Shown: positions 38,374 through 48,330, counted from the stretch's first letter. The stretch: DNA of 64,000 nucleotides from Alteromonas macleodii ATCC 27126 (GCF_000172635.2 NC_018632.1:2356001-2420000), one strand, 5' to 3'. Translations and numbers: made by a program. The notes: a model not told the origin generated them from the letters alone.

Positions 38374-40700
38374 CCTCTCCCAAAAGGACTCAAAGTCTGA
38401 TTTGCTGAGCGGTTTTGCAATGAAATAACCCTCGCATAATCACAGCCCATGCTTTTTAGAATATCGTATTGTTCTTGTGTCTCGACACCTTCCGCTACTA
38501 CCTTTATTCCGAGTTTATTCGCCATCACAATAATGGCTTCGCACAGCACCTTATCATTGCTAACGTCAGTCATCGACTTCACAAAGCTCCTGTCAATCTT
38601 GATAAAGTCTGTAGGAAAGCGCTTTAAATAAGAAATAGAGCTGTAACCTGTACCAAAATCATCCAACGCGATATCAACGCCTGCTTGCCTAAACTGGAAA
38701 AGCTTCTTGGACACCATCTCATTGGCTTCCATTAATAAGTTTTCCGTGACTTCAAGAAGTATAGAACGCGCAGAGATCTTCTGGTCTAAAAGCAGGTTTA
38801 ACCATTGAGTTATATTAGATTCTAAATTGAAGTAGTGGCTAGGTGACGTATTAATACTCACCTGCAGCTCTTGACGGTTTTGGGCTTTCCATTGTTTGAT
38901 ATTGGCACAGACTTCATTAAATACCCAATTACTGATATCAATGATGAGTCCAGATTCTTCCGCAAGTGGAATAAATTCATCTGGTGTAATTCTCCCCTTC
39001 GTGGGATGCTGCCATCGAAGTAACGCTTCAGCTTTCATCACTTTCTGGCTGCTGAAACATGCAATTGGCTGGTACTCAATAAACAATTCTTTGTTCTTAA
39101 CTGCATAGCGCAAATCATTCAACAAGGTCATTCTCTTGATTGCTGCAGTTTGCATGTCGTGGGTATAATACTGATAGTTGTTTTTACCGAGATCTTTAGC
39201 ACCGTACATCGCTTGGTCGGCATTCTTTAACAGGCCTTTGACATCTTTTGCGTCGTCCGGGTATAAGGTGACACCTAGGCTCGCGCTAGTATGCACACGT
39301 TCCAGCTCTAAACTATAAGGTTTTACGATCTCGCCAAGTAGCTTTTGTACGACCAGTTCTATAGAACTTAGGCCTTTAATGCCGTTTAGGATAATGACAA
39401 ATTCGTCACCGCCTAATCGGGAAACGGTGTCATCTGAACGCAAACACTGCTTTATTCTTCTGGCGCACTCAATTAAAAGCTTATCACCTATATCGTGACC
39501 AAGCGTGTCATTAATATCTTTGAAATTATCAAGGTCCAAGAATATCACCGCTACCTTATCGCTCTCTCTATCGGCAGCCTTAATGGCTAACTGTAAGTGA
39601 TCCAACATAAGGTTTCGGTTAGGAAGTCCTGTCAAAGAATCAAAGTTGGCTTGCTTCCATATAAGTTGATTCGCCAGCTCTCTTTCAATAGCGATGCTAG
39701 CGATATGCGCGAACTGTTCGATTAAGCGCATTTCGTCCGCTGTCGGTACTGCTCTTTCTCTATGATAAATTGCAAAAGTACCAATAGCGTCACCATTAGC
39801 TCCTTGTATTGGCTGTGACCAACAAGAACATACACCAGCGCGCAATGCTAAATCTTTCCAATCGGTCCAGAACGGGTGCGTACTGATATCTTCAACAATG
39901 GTCGGTAAGTTCGTCGCGGCTGTATTTCCACATGATCCCCTGCCTACACCAAACTCAACGCCATCGATAGCGTCGTTATAAAAGTCGGGTAAAGAAGGCG
40001 CAGCACCCATTTTCAGCTTGCCATCTTCTAATAGCAGGATACTGCAAATTTGATCTGTGTATTCGGCCTCTATAGCATTCACAATGTCGTGGAGTACGGT
40101 ATGCAATGACTCTGCATTTACCACTTTCTCTAAAATAGCGCTCCTCACACGGGTGATTTTTTGTGTTTGAGCTAGCTTAAATTGGTACTCTTCCAACTGA
40201 GTTGAGAGATCATTGAATTCTTGTCGCTGTAGTTCCGACTCTACAAGTTTTGCAAGCTGCTCTAATTGCTGTATTTGAACGCAATTGAATATTTTTGGAT
40301 TATTATCCGACACACATAGCGTTCCCACCGCAAACCCCTCTATCATCAGCCTAACACCCGCGTAAAAACGAATGTGAGGATGACCAACCACAAAAGGATT
40401 GCTTTTGAAGCGAGGGTCCTCTTGAGTATCTGGAACGACTAAGGTTTTGTCCTGCGCTATAGCATGGGCACAAAAGGCGACATCCCTTTCTGTTTCAGTC
40501 ATATCGAGATTAATAGCCGACTTAAACCACTGCCTACTGTCATCGACAAATGTGACCGATGCGAATCTACAATCAAAAATGCTACTCGCTAGTCGAGTAA
40601 TACGGTCAAAGCGCTCTTCTGGTGGGGTATCGAGCACTCTCAGTTTGTTGAGTGCAGCTAGCCTCTCATGTTCATTTACAATAGTCGGGGGTGTGCGCAC
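38349..40700 (-). CDS. GAF-GAF-GGDEF-EAL cyclic-di-GMP protein, 3' end probably frameshifted
   Basis: The product as read has 783 residues. Two GAF domains cover about residues 10-165 and 195-340, then GGDEF (GGDEF motif at 430-434 with an RxxD inhibitory site just before it) and EAL (catalytic EAL at 558-560, then DDFGTGYSS and VAEGVET). Both catalytic motifs are intact, so it may make or break c-di-GMP. The last 26 residues do not look like an EAL end. A one-base shift near 38429-38431 (CCC) restores the expected GYFIAKPLSKSDFESF sequence and a stop at 38368. This is either a real recent deletion or a sequencing error in a C-run. Confidence 0.88.
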   Translation of the reverse strand: MRTPPTIVNEHERLAALNKLRVLDTPPEERFDRITRLASSIFDCRFASVTFVDDSRQWFKSAINLDMTETERDVAFCAHAIAQDKTLVVPDTQEDPRFKSNPFVVGHPHIRFYAGVRLMIEGFAVGTLCVSDNNPKIFNCVQIQQLEQLAKLVESELQRQEFNDLSTQLEEYQFKLAQTQKITRVRSAILEKVVNAESLHTVLHDIVNAIEAEYTDQICSILLLEDGKLKMGAAPSLPDFYNDAIDGVEFGVGRGSCGNTAATNLPTIVEDISTHPFWTDWKDLALRAGVCSCWSQPIQGANGDAIGTFAIYHRERAVPTADEMRLIEQFAHIASIAIERELANQLIWKQANFDSLTGLPNRNLMLDHLQLAIKAADRESDKVAVIFLDLDNFKDINDTLGHDIGDKLLIECARRIKQCLRSDDTVSRLGGDEFVIILNGIKGLSSIELVVQKLLGEIVKPYSLELERVHTSASLGVTLYPDDAKDVKGLLKNADQAMYGAKDLGKNNYQYYTHDMQTAAIKRMTLLNDLRYAVKNKELFIEYQPIACFSSQKVMKAEALLRWQHPTKGRITPDEFIPLAEESGLIIDISNWVFNEVCANIKQWKAQNRQELQVSINTSPSHYFNLESNITQWLNLLLDQKISARSILLEVTENLLMEANEMVSKKLFQFRQAGVDIALDDFGTGYSSISYLKRFPTDFIKIDRSFVKSMTDVSNDKVLCEAIIVMANKLGIKVVAEGVETQEQYDILKSMGCDYARVISLQNRSANQTLSPFGRGTSATLPR

Positions 40701-40765
40701 AACTCACTCCTAAATCCAACACGGTCGAATTGCGCACATTGTGCAACACGCTTTCAATAGCGTGG

Positions 40766-41950
40766 TTAAGCCAGTTGGACATTATTTCTGCCGCTCTCTT
40801 TGGCTTTATATAATGCGTCATCGGCTTCCGATAGTGCTGACTCAATAGTGTCATGATGTTCTTTTACATAAGATACACCCGCACTAACAGTGATATCAAT
40901 AAACTTCCCGTTCACATCTAGAGGGTTTTTACTTATTCGATCTCTTAACTTTTCAGCTAACTTGAAGGCGCCTGCGCGGTCGGTATCAGGCAATAAAAGT
41001 ACGAATTCCTCACCGCCAATGCGCGCTACGCAATCTGCATTACGCGAAGACATTTTTAAAATTTTTGCTACGTGTTTAATCGCTTTATCACCCATGTCGT
41101 GGCCGTGAGTGTCGTTGATACGTTTAAAAAAATCGATGTCGATCATCACCACTGACAGCGATCGCTTGTAGCGGTGACTAGCCGCTATTGCTTGTTGGGA
41201 AACAATCTGAAATGCCCGTCGATTTAGCAAACCAGATAGGTAATCAAAATTAGCGTCTCGCTGGAGCTTAGTGGCAAAACGACTTACCTTTGCCACCATT
41301 GGACGAAATATGAAAAACGCTTCAACTAATATGGTGAGGATAATGATGCCCAACACTACGTTTTGTGCATTTCTAAGGTCGTTTACTTTTTCCAAACTCT
41401 CTTTTTCATATTGCCCAACAATGTTGTGTAACGGTGTTAGCAGGTCGCTTTCTGCGAGTTGTAAAAACATCAAACTTCCGTTAGAAAACTGGACAGCGCC
41501 AACGTTACCATTTTCTGAAAGTGCGGCCCTTATCTCGCCTTCAAATAACTTTATTTTCTTATCTACATCAGAGGGAGGCATAAAATAGAGGTTATACAGT
41601 TCTTCAGAAAGTGGGCTGGGTTGACCTTTTGATAATGCTTCAAAATGTGGTGCTAGCAGAAACTGATGGTTTTGCTTCATTTTCTCAATCGCAGCTATAG
41701 AGAGTCTTTTTGATTTTTGAGCGCCAGTTTGCAAGTAATCGACCGCAAACATACTGGCTCTTTGCGAAAGCATGCGTTGCTGACCACTTACGTTAACAAT
41801 TTTGCCAGTATTGTTCTGCTCTGAAATGACTTCATCTAACATGAAGTGAACAACCAGAGACAGTACCGCAATCACTGAAAGCGAAATAACATAAGTTAGC
41901 GTTAACAATCTGCCTGGATTTCTTATCGTTATTGGATCTTCTGCGTTCAT
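40766..41950 (-). CDS. Membrane diguanylate cyclase with a PilJ-type sensor
   Basis: The product has 394 residues. The N-terminus has one membrane helix (about 16-36), a periplasmic region with the NVSGQQRMLSQRASMFAVDYL motif (shortened) of the type IV pili/NarX-like sensor fold, a second helix near 195-215, and a GGDEF domain with GGEEF at residues 312-316 and an RxxD inhibitory site 5 residues before it (RNAD). It should make c-di-GMP in response to an external signal. It is on the same strand as the GGDEF/EAL gene, 65 nt apart, so the two may be co-transcribed. Confidence 0.92.
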   Translation of the reverse strand: MNAEDPITIRNPGRLLTLTYVISLSVIAVLSLVVHFMLDEVISEQNNTGKIVNVSGQQRMLSQRASMFAVDYLQTGAQKSKRLSIAAIEKMKQNHQFLLAPHFEALSKGQPSPLSEELYNLYFMPPSDVDKKIKLFEGEIRAALSENGNVGAVQFSNGSLMFLQLAESDLLTPLHNIVGQYEKESLEKVNDLRNAQNVVLGIIILTILVEAFFIFRPMVAKVSRFATKLQRDANFDYLSGLLNRRAFQIVSQQAIAASHRYKRSLSVVMIDIDFFKRINDTHGHDMGDKAIKHVAKILKMSSRNADCVARIGGEEFVLLLPDTDRAGAFKLAEKLRDRISKNPLDVNGKFIDITVSAGVSYVKEHHDTIESALSEADDALYKAKESGRNNVQLA

Positions 41951-42120
41951 AACTGCGTTCCCATTATTTAGTGATCTACTACGTTAGCACTGTTGGAAAA
42001 TTCAAATATTGCTCTTTAGTCTAGAAATATGCGTTAACGCTCCCCCATTAAACTTTATAGAACTATTTCGCCACGGCGGAAAATAACGCTTTTTCTGTTT
42101 TAAACGTAGCGTATAAAACG

Positions 42121-42996
42121 CTATTTTTTTATAACCAAGTAGATGCCACCCAACGTAGCTATTGAAGCAACCAGGATCTGCATTGTGAGTGGCTCACCAA
42201 GCGCTATCCACCCCATCAGCGATGCTATGACAGGCACGCTCAGTTGCACTGTCGCGGCGGTGGTTGATTTGATAAGGGGAAGCGCGCTGTACCAAATAGC
42301 GTATCCGCAACCCGATGCAAACACCCCTGATGCAAGCGCGTAATAAACCCCCTCGCTATCTAAGACAAAATTATCTGCGCCCACGAAGCAAACCACACCA
42401 ACCAAAGGAACACAGAAAAACGCGGCATAGACGAAATTACCCGATGTAGATAAAAGGGCTGAGCTACTTTTTTTACCCAAAAGCGAATAGACGCCCCAAG
42501 CCATACCCGCCAAAACCATAACCGCGCCTGCTAAAAGAGGCGGTGCTGCCGCGCTAGGCAACAGTAAGATAACAAGGCCTAAAAATGCCAACACAAACCC
42601 CAACCACTGCCATTTTTTAAATCGCTCGCCATTGAACAACCCTACAGAAATCATAGTGAGTTGCACGGCACCAAATAATAAAAGTGCCCCCGTTCCCGTG
42701 GACATTGAAATATAGGCATATGAAAAGCAGATAGCGTAAACGAACAACGAAATGCCACCGAGTACGCTGGCGTTGTTTTTTAGGCCATGAAAAAGGCCTT
42801 GAGAAGGCACGCTCTCACTTTTGCGATGTAGGAAATAAGAAGACAAAAGTAACAACGCTATCGCCCCGCTCGCTAAGCGTAAGATAGTAAAACTAGCAGG
42901 GTCTATATCGGTGTTAGCAAGAGCCATGCGGCATAGTAGCGAATTAGCAGCAAATGCAATCATGGCAATAGCGACCAATACAAAGGTTTTCAACAA
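42121..42996 (-). CDS. DMT family transporter (EamA)
   Basis: The product has about 291 residues with ten hydrophobic helices, typical of the drug/metabolite transporter superfamily with two EamA repeats. The open frame begins with TTG at 43021-43023, but an AGGGAGA ribosome site lies just before a TTG at 42994-42996, which I prefer as the start (MLKTFVLVAIAMIAF). It probably exports small metabolites or amino acids across the inner membrane; substrate cannot be deduced. It is a single gene between the diguanylate cyclase and purC. Confidence 0.83.
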   Translation of the reverse strand: MLKTFVLVAIAMIAFAANSLLCRMALANTDIDPASFTILRLASGAIALLLLSSYFLHRKSESVPSQGLFHGLKNNASVLGGISLFVYAICFSYAYISMSTGTGALLLFGAVQLTMISVGLFNGERFKKWQWLGFVLAFLGLVILLLPSAAAPPLLAGAVMVLAGMAWGVYSLLGKKSSSALLSTSGNFVYAAFFCVPLVGVVCFVGADNFVLDSEGVYYALASGVFASGCGYAIWYSALPLIKSTTAATVQLSVPVIASLMGWIALGEPLTMQILVASIATLGGIYLVIKK

Positions 42997-43132
42997 ACCG
43001 AATCTCCCTAGTTTTAAACGCAAAAATGCTTAGCTGTACACTAACTTATCCCGTAATGCATCGAAAAGTAAACGCTTAAACGCAAGAGACAATATTTTAC
43101 AACGACGTAGACAGGTCAAACTGCCTAAAACG

Positions 43133-43160
43133 AAAAAGAGGACCGAAAGGTCCTCTTTAA
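43133..43160 (-). terminator. Terminator after purC
   Basis: AAAGAGGACC pairs with GGTCCTCTTT around a 4-nt loop. On the minus strand it runs into TTTTTC and lies about 25 nt past the purC stop. Confidence 0.87.
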
Positions 43161-43184
43161 ATTAGTTATTGCTTGATCAGAGTT

Positions 43185-43898
43185 TTAAAGCGATAAGCCT
43201 AAGCGCTCAGCCACTTCAATATATGTCTCGACAACAGAGCCCAAACCTTGTCTAAAGCGGTCTTTGTCCATCTTTTTACGTGTTTCTTTATCCCACAAGC
43301 GACAGCCATCTGGTGTGAACTCATCACCTAGTACGATATTGCCATCTTTGTCGACACCAAACTCTAGTTTATAGTCTACAAGCAACATACCCGCGTCATC
43401 AAAGAGTGCTTTCAAAACACTGTTAACCTTGAAGGTCAATGCTTTCATTTCAGCAATTTGCGCTTCGGTTGCCCAACCAAATGATAAAATATGGTAGTCA
43501 TTTACCATTGGGTCGTGAAGTGCATCATTTTTTAAGAAAAACTCGAAAATAGGTGGGTTAAGCTCTTTGCCCTCTTCCACACCCAGTCTGCGAACTAAAG
43601 AGCCAGCAGACAAGTTTCTCACCACACACTCAACAGGGATCATGTCGAGCTTCTTAACCAAAGACTCAGTGTCAGAAACCAGCGCCTCAACTTGCGTTGC
43701 AATGCCTGCTTCTTCAAGCTTTGTCATAATAAAGTGATTAAACTTGTTGTTTACTTCACCTTTGCGTTCTAGCTGTTCAATCTTCTCACCATCAAACGCC
43801 GAAGTGTCGTTTCTAAAGTGAAGAATAAGTTTATCGCTATCATCAGTGTAATAAACAGTTTTTGCTTTACCGCGGTAAAGCTCGTCGCGTTTTTCCAT
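43185..43898 (-). CDS. purC: Phosphoribosylaminoimidazole-succinocarboxamide synthase (SAICAR synthetase)
   Basis: The product has 237 residues, identical to E. coli PurC. It joins CAIR and aspartate with ATP in purine synthesis. The N-terminus [15 protein letters not shown], the [12 protein letters not shown] block and [14 protein letters not shown] are family signatures. The C-terminal [15 protein letters not shown] also fits. It follows bamC by 12 nt on the same strand; dapA-bamC-purC is the conserved order. Confidence 0.98.
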   Translation of the reverse strand: MEKRDELYRGKAKTVYYTDDSDKLILHFRNDTSAFDGEKIEQLERKGEVNNKFNHFIMTKLEEAGIATQVEALVSDTESLVKKLDMIPVECVVRNLSAGSLVRRLGVEEGKELNPPIFEFFLKNDALHDPMVNDYHILSFGWATEAQIAEMKALTFKVNSVLKALFDDAGMLLVDYKLEFGVDKDGNIVLGDEFTPDGCRLWDKETRKKMDKDRFRQGLGSVVETYIEVAERLGLSL

Positions 43899-43910
43899 TC
43901 TCAGTCTCAG

Positions 43911-45014
43911 TTATATATCAAGGTTATCTTCTGACATGACCTCAGCAAATGCACTGTAAAGGTCGGAAACCTGATTTGCTTCAAACGGTACACTTTCATT
44001 ATTCATGAAGGTAACTGACGTGCGATCTGCACCCGCTCTTGCAACTTTCAAACGATAGTCACCTTTCTTTAGTAACTCTTTATCGCTTGAGAATAAACCA
44101 TCCCACCAACTACCTTGATCACCATTATAAGTGACAAATAATAGGCCGTTTGATTTATCTAAATCTTTAACGTCAAAACCAAGCTTACGCAGTACTAACA
44201 GCATTCTTGGCCACGCTACATCATACTTAGCTTCTACGATATACGCCGCATCACCATCGGCATTAAAGCCCATCTCGGTATTGATACCCTGACGGATACG
44301 AGCAATTCTTCGTGTCTCTGCTAGCTGAATTTGGTACTCATAGTGACCAACAACTTGGTTCAACACCTCAACTTCTTCGCGACGTTCTTCCATTGAAGAG
44401 ACTTCTGAAACCACGTCGTTGCCCAATGTTTGCATATAGTCCTTTAATTCAACAGTAAGCGCAGCACTACGGCCGTGAGGTTTAACGTCTAAGCTGAATT
44501 CAAAACGTCGACCGATTTCGCTTTCTTCATCTATAAAGCTATACCAAGGACCTTCGACTTCTCTAGTTATCACCATCCAGTCAGTAACCAGCACTTTCTC
44601 TTCTGGACTAAAGCTATCTACACCAATACCTTGTTCATCTAAGAAACTTAAAAGCGAGTTCCAAATTGCTTGGCTTAGCGGCTGACTATCGTCAACCTGG
44701 TCAAACCAAATGGTTGCTGAACTCTTACCTTCCTCAATGTGAGAACCCGTAACTAAAGGTAAAACTAATGCTGGCGAGCGAACCATCAACGACTTGCCCA
44801 CCAAATTTGAATCGGCCTCTTGACCTAACTCAGGTAATACAAAATCACGAGAAAAAGCAGGTGCATCTAAGTCAGAAGGTACTTTTAGCGATTCTTGTTC
44901 TTTAGTTTTTAAGTATTCGTAGCTGCCAGACGCGGTCTTTCTATCTATTTGGCTTGAACAACCTGCAAGTGCAACCATCGCTACTGAACTTGCTATAGCC
45001 AGCGTTCTTTTCAT
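43911..45014 (-). CDS. bamC: Outer membrane protein assembly factor BamC
   Basis: The product has 367 residues (344 in E. coli). It is a lipoprotein of the BAM complex that inserts beta-barrel proteins. The lipobox LAGC puts the lipidated Cys at residue 19. The unstructured N-terminal segment that binds BamD follows (about 20-90), then two helix-grip domains (about 95-215 and 235-360). It is 12 nt downstream of dapA. No unusual residues noted. Confidence 0.93.
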   Translation of the reverse strand: MKRTLAIASSVAMVALAGCSSQIDRKTASGSYEYLKTKEQESLKVPSDLDAPAFSRDFVLPELGQEADSNLVGKSLMVRSPALVLPLVTGSHIEEGKSSATIWFDQVDDSQPLSQAIWNSLLSFLDEQGIGVDSFSPEEKVLVTDWMVITREVEGPWYSFIDEESEIGRRFEFSLDVKPHGRSAALTVELKDYMQTLGNDVVSEVSSMEERREEVEVLNQVVGHYEYQIQLAETRRIARIRQGINTEMGFNADGDAAYIVEAKYDVAWPRMLLVLRKLGFDVKDLDKSNGLLFVTYNGDQGSWWDGLFSSDKELLKKGDYRLKVARAGADRTSVTFMNNESVPFEANQVSDLYSAFAEVMSEDNLDI

Positions 45015-45026
45015 CTGTGTTCCTTA

Positions 45027-45911
45027 TTAACCAGAAATCAATGCGTATTTTTTTAGTAGTTCTTCGATACGTTTTTGGCTTGATAGTTCCGGTAAAACCA
45101 TAGGTAATCGCATAACTGCGCTTTCCATCATGCCCATTTTATACAATGCCCACTTCGGCATTACTGGATTTGGTTCAATAAATAGTTCGCTGTGAAGTAA
45201 TTTAATGGTTTCATCGATATCGCGACATTTATCAAAATTATTTTCTAGCGCAGCTTCACACATTTGTGCGATTGCTTTAGGCACTATATTAGCCGTTACG
45301 GAGATAACGCCATGACCGCCTTCACACATAAACTCGCAGCTTGAACCGTCATCGCCGCTAAGTAAAACAAAGTCATCGGGAACCAAAGGCTGAGTAGCCT
45401 TAAGGCGTGCAATATTGCCAGTCGCGTCTTTAAGACCAACGATATTTTTGTGCGTTGCTAATTTAGCCACCGTTTCAGGCAGCATGTCGGCTACGGTGCG
45501 GCCTGGTACATTGTAAAGAATAACAGGTAAGTCACTAGCGTCTGCAATTGCATTAAAGTGCGCGACCATACCCGCCTGTTGAGGCTTATTGTAATAAGGT
45601 ACTACGCTTAGGAAACCGTCTATACCTGTAGAGCCTAATTGCTCTGTAAGAAAAATAGCCTCTGCCGTAGAGTTTGCGCCACTGCCGGCAATAACCGGAA
45701 TTGCTCCCGATGCCATAGCAACGGTTTCTTTAACCACATTGATGTGTTCATCAAAAGGTAGCGTTGCTGACTCACCAGTAGTTCCAACCGACACTATACC
45801 GTGGGTGCCCTGCTCTACATGAAACTTCACAAGTTTCTCTAAAGACTTGTAATCAATATCGCCGTTTTCGAACATCGGCGTGACGAGTGCTACGTAACTA
45901 CCAGTAAACAT
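45027..45911 (-). CDS. dapA: 4-hydroxy-tetrahydrodipicolinate synthase
   Basis: The product has 294 residues (292 in E. coli). It condenses pyruvate with aspartate semialdehyde, the first committed step of lysine and diaminopimelate synthesis. The TIM barrel shows VSVGTTGESATLPFDEH near residue 40, the Tyr of VILYNVPGRT and the Schiff-base Lys in IVGLKDATGN. It heads the dapA-bamC-purC group and is divergent from gcvR, as in E. coli. Confidence 0.98.
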   Translation of the reverse strand: MFTGSYVALVTPMFENGDIDYKSLEKLVKFHVEQGTHGIVSVGTTGESATLPFDEHINVVKETVAMASGAIPVIAGSGANSTAEAIFLTEQLGSTGIDGFLSVVPYYNKPQQAGMVAHFNAIADASDLPVILYNVPGRTVADMLPETVAKLATHKNIVGLKDATGNIARLKATQPLVPDDFVLLSGDDGSSCEFMCEGGHGVISVTANIVPKAIAQMCEAALENNFDKCRDIDETIKLLHSELFIEPNPVMPKWALYKMGMMESAVMRLPMVLPELSSQKRIEELLKKYALISG

Positions 45912-46089
45912 AATCTCTCCGAAAAATGTGAGCGCACATGGTAAATATGTCGGTGCTTAAACACAAGTAATAGCGCAAGTAAAATGACAAGAATTTGACA
46001 ATATCTTATTCAAAGGCAAGAAAAAGGCGCTGACTTATAAAAAAACTCTGTGCTAACATCCCGACATTATTAACATTGAAGTGAAGTAG

Positions 46090-46653
46090 ATGTCGAAACA
46101 CCAACTTATCGTCACCATCTTGGGGACAGACAAAAGTGGCATTTTAAGCGAAATTGCAACGACGGTATCAGAAGCTCAGTGCAATATTCTAGATAGCAGG
46201 CAAGCCATATACGGCAAAGAGTTCTCGCTGACCATGATCATAGAAGGAACGCAAAGCGCTATCACCAAAGCTGAATGTATTTTACCTGCGCTATTTCAGC
46301 GCCTTGACCTGCTTTCTATGATGAAGCGCACTAGCCATCACGAAAAGCAAAACCTTGCCCATCTTTTTAATGTCGAGTTTAGCGGAGAAGACGCAGCTGG
46401 CTTGATTAAAGCGGTAACCGGTTTTTTTGCCGAGCGTCATGCAATGATAAGCGCATTTAGACAACGCACATTTAAAGACAAGACATCGGGTAAAGACAAC
46501 ATGCGTTGCAAATTTGTTGTTTCTCTTCCCTCTAATGAAAATGTAGACGCACTAGAATCTGATCTAATGTCTCTGTTCACTTCGTTAAATGTGACAGGCA
46601 AAGTTGTAGACAAACAAAAAAAGGATCCCAATGAAAACGTTACAAGCTGGTGA
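46090..46653 (+). CDS. gcvR: Glycine cleavage system transcriptional repressor GcvR
   Basis: The product has 187 residues (190 in E. coli). It binds GcvA and holds down the gcvTHP operon when glycine is low. Two ACT-like domains are visible, the first starting HQLIVTILGTDKSGILSEIA and the second near residue 95 (FNVEFSGEDAAGLIKAVTGFF, shortened). The stop overlaps the start of bcp by 23 nt, so the two are coupled. The gcvR-bcp pairing next to dapA is conserved. Confidence 0.93.
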   Translation: MSKHQLIVTILGTDKSGILSEIATTVSEAQCNILDSRQAIYGKEFSLTMIIEGTQSAITKAECILPALFQRLDLLSMMKRTSHHEKQNLAHLFNVEFSGEDAAGLIKAVTGFFAERHAMISAFRQRTFKDKTSGKDNMRCKFVVSLPSNENVDALESDLMSLFTSLNVTGKVVDKQKKDPNENVTSW

Positions 46654-47095
46654 TAAAGCCCCACAATTCTCATTGCAGAACCAAAATGATGAAACCGTAT
46701 CTTTAGCTGATTTCGCAGGTAAAAAAGTACTGGTTTATTTTTACCCTAAAGCGATGACGCCAGGCTGCACTGTACAAGCCCAAGGCTTACGCGACGTAAA
46801 CGAAGAACTCACGGCGAAAAATGTGGTTGTGCTAGGAATTAGCCCAGATGCAGTTAAACGCCTGCCTAAATTCATCGAAAAAGAAAACCTAAACTTTACG
46901 TTGCTTTCTGATGAAGACCACGCCGTTGCCGACGCTTTTGGTGTGTGGGGACCTAAAAAGTTTATGGGTAAAGAGTATGATGGCATTCATCGCCAAACAT
47001 TCCTCGTGGATGAAAACGGTGTTATTGAGCACGTTTTCAACAAGTTCAAAACAAAAGAACACCACACTGTAGTACTTGATTATCTAAACAGCTAA
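46631..47095 (+). CDS. bcp: Thiol peroxidase Bcp (AhpC/TSA family), single-cysteine type
   Basis: The product has 154 residues (156 in E. coli). It reduces hydrogen peroxide and organic peroxides in the cytosol. The peroxidatic cysteine is Cys46 in TPGCTVQA. The resolving cysteine found five residues later in E. coli (TVQAC) is Gln here, and there is no other cysteine in the protein, so it should work as a 1-Cys peroxiredoxin resolved by an external thiol. AAGGATCC lies before the ATG. It is coupled to gcvR and followed by a strong hairpin. Confidence 0.95.
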   Translation: MKTLQAGDKAPQFSLQNQNDETVSLADFAGKKVLVYFYPKAMTPGCTVQAQGLRDVNEELTAKNVVVLGISPDAVKRLPKFIEKENLNFTLLSDEDHAVADAFGVWGPKKFMGKEYDGIHRQTFLVDENGVIEHVFNKFKTKEHHTVVLDYLNS

Positions 47096-47110
47096 ACCGG
47101 TATAGAATTT

Positions 47111-47149
47111 AAAAAGCCCCGATAACATTATGTTTTCGGGGCTTTTTTT
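47111..47149 (+). terminator. Terminator after bcp
   Basis: AAAAAGCCCCGA pairs with TCGGGGCTTTTTT around an AT-rich loop and ends in seven T residues. It lies 15 nt past bcp. Confidence 0.92.
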
Positions 47150-47256
47150 ATACTTACTCAATTCGTATCAGTGTTTACCTATAACGCCTATTTGAATCAG
47201 TACTCGTTTTGAATCTCGTACTGGATGGCGCTGACTGGTTCGCCAAATGGGAATAA

Positions 47257-48330
47257 CTACTTCGCCTCTTCCGGTACAATAACGGGGTTACTAGACCACG
47301 CTGTAATTACCGCCTTCACGAGGGTAGCGAGAGGAATAGCGAAAAATACGCCCCAGAAACCCCAAAGACCTCCAAACACTAATACTGCAACGATTATATA
47401 AAGCGGATGCAAGCTAACCGCCTCCGAGAATAGCAGCGGTACCAACAAGTTACCGTCTAACGCCTGAATAATGCCGTACGCTATCATTAAATACCAAAAT
47501 TCTGGTGAAATACCCCACTGAAACATAGCGACAACGGCCACGGGTATAGTAACCACTGCTGCACCGATGTACGGAATAAGTACTGAAAATCCCACCAATA
47601 CGCCAAGCAAAATAGCATAACGTAAGTCCATCAATACAAACGTTACGCAGCTCACCGCGCCCACAATTATAATCTCGATCACTTTGCCGCGAATATAGTT
47701 GGCAATTTGAGAGTTCATTTCGTGACCAACTTGCGTAATTAAGCGTCGCTCCTTAGGCAGCAAGCGAGATATGCTGTCTAAAAAGAAAAGCTTATCTTTT
47801 AGCATGAAAAACACCATAAGCGGTACGAGGATAACGTAAACGAGCAACGCAGCTAAGTTGGCGATATTACTAAACGAAGCAGAAATAAGGGTTTCGCCCA
47901 CCTCAACCAATTTGTCATTTAAACCTTCCATCATTTGATGGATTTGATATACCTGAACGTAATCTGGATATTTGTCCGGAAGCGTTAATATCCATTCTTG
48001 TGCTTTCTGCCATATTAGCGGCGTTTCTTGAATCAAGTTAACGCTTTGCTTGGATATAATTGGAACAAGGCCAATTAAGGTCAATATGGTTATAGTGATA
48101 AAGCCGAGCATTACAACGACGCAGGCGAGCGTTCTACTTACGCCGACATTTACCAAGCGACAGACTGGCCAATCGAGTAAATACGCAATCACTGCTGCAA
48201 CCAACACAGGCATAATTAGCCCGCCCCACAATAGCAACACTGCCGTGGTCAAAAGGATCAAGATAAGCAACATTGCTGCATCAGGATCAGAAAATTTGCG
48301 TCGGTACCAACGACCAAAAACGCTAATCAT
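47257..48330 (-). CDS. perM: AI-2E family transporter PerM
   Basis: The product has 357 residues (353 in E. coli). It is an inner-membrane protein with about eight hydrophobic helices, the family layout having two near the N-terminus, a soluble region (about 90-155), then the core with GFSVLIPYIGAAVVTIP near residue 240 (shortened). Members have been linked to export of autoinducer-2 or to ion antiport; the E. coli role is unclear. It is divergent from bepA, as in relatives. Confidence 0.9.
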   Translation of the reverse strand: MISVFGRWYRRKFSDPDAAMLLILILLTTAVLLLWGGLIMPVLVAAVIAYLLDWPVCRLVNVGVSRTLACVVVMLGFITITILTLIGLVPIISKQSVNLIQETPLIWQKAQEWILTLPDKYPDYVQVYQIHQMMEGLNDKLVEVGETLISASFSNIANLAALLVYVILVPLMVFFMLKDKLFFLDSISRLLPKERRLITQVGHEMNSQIANYIRGKVIEIIIVGAVSCVTFVLMDLRYAILLGVLVGFSVLIPYIGAAVVTIPVAVVAMFQWGISPEFWYLMIAYGIIQALDGNLLVPLLFSEAVSLHPLYIIVAVLVFGGLWGFWGVFFAIPLATLVKAVITAWSSNPVIVPEEAK

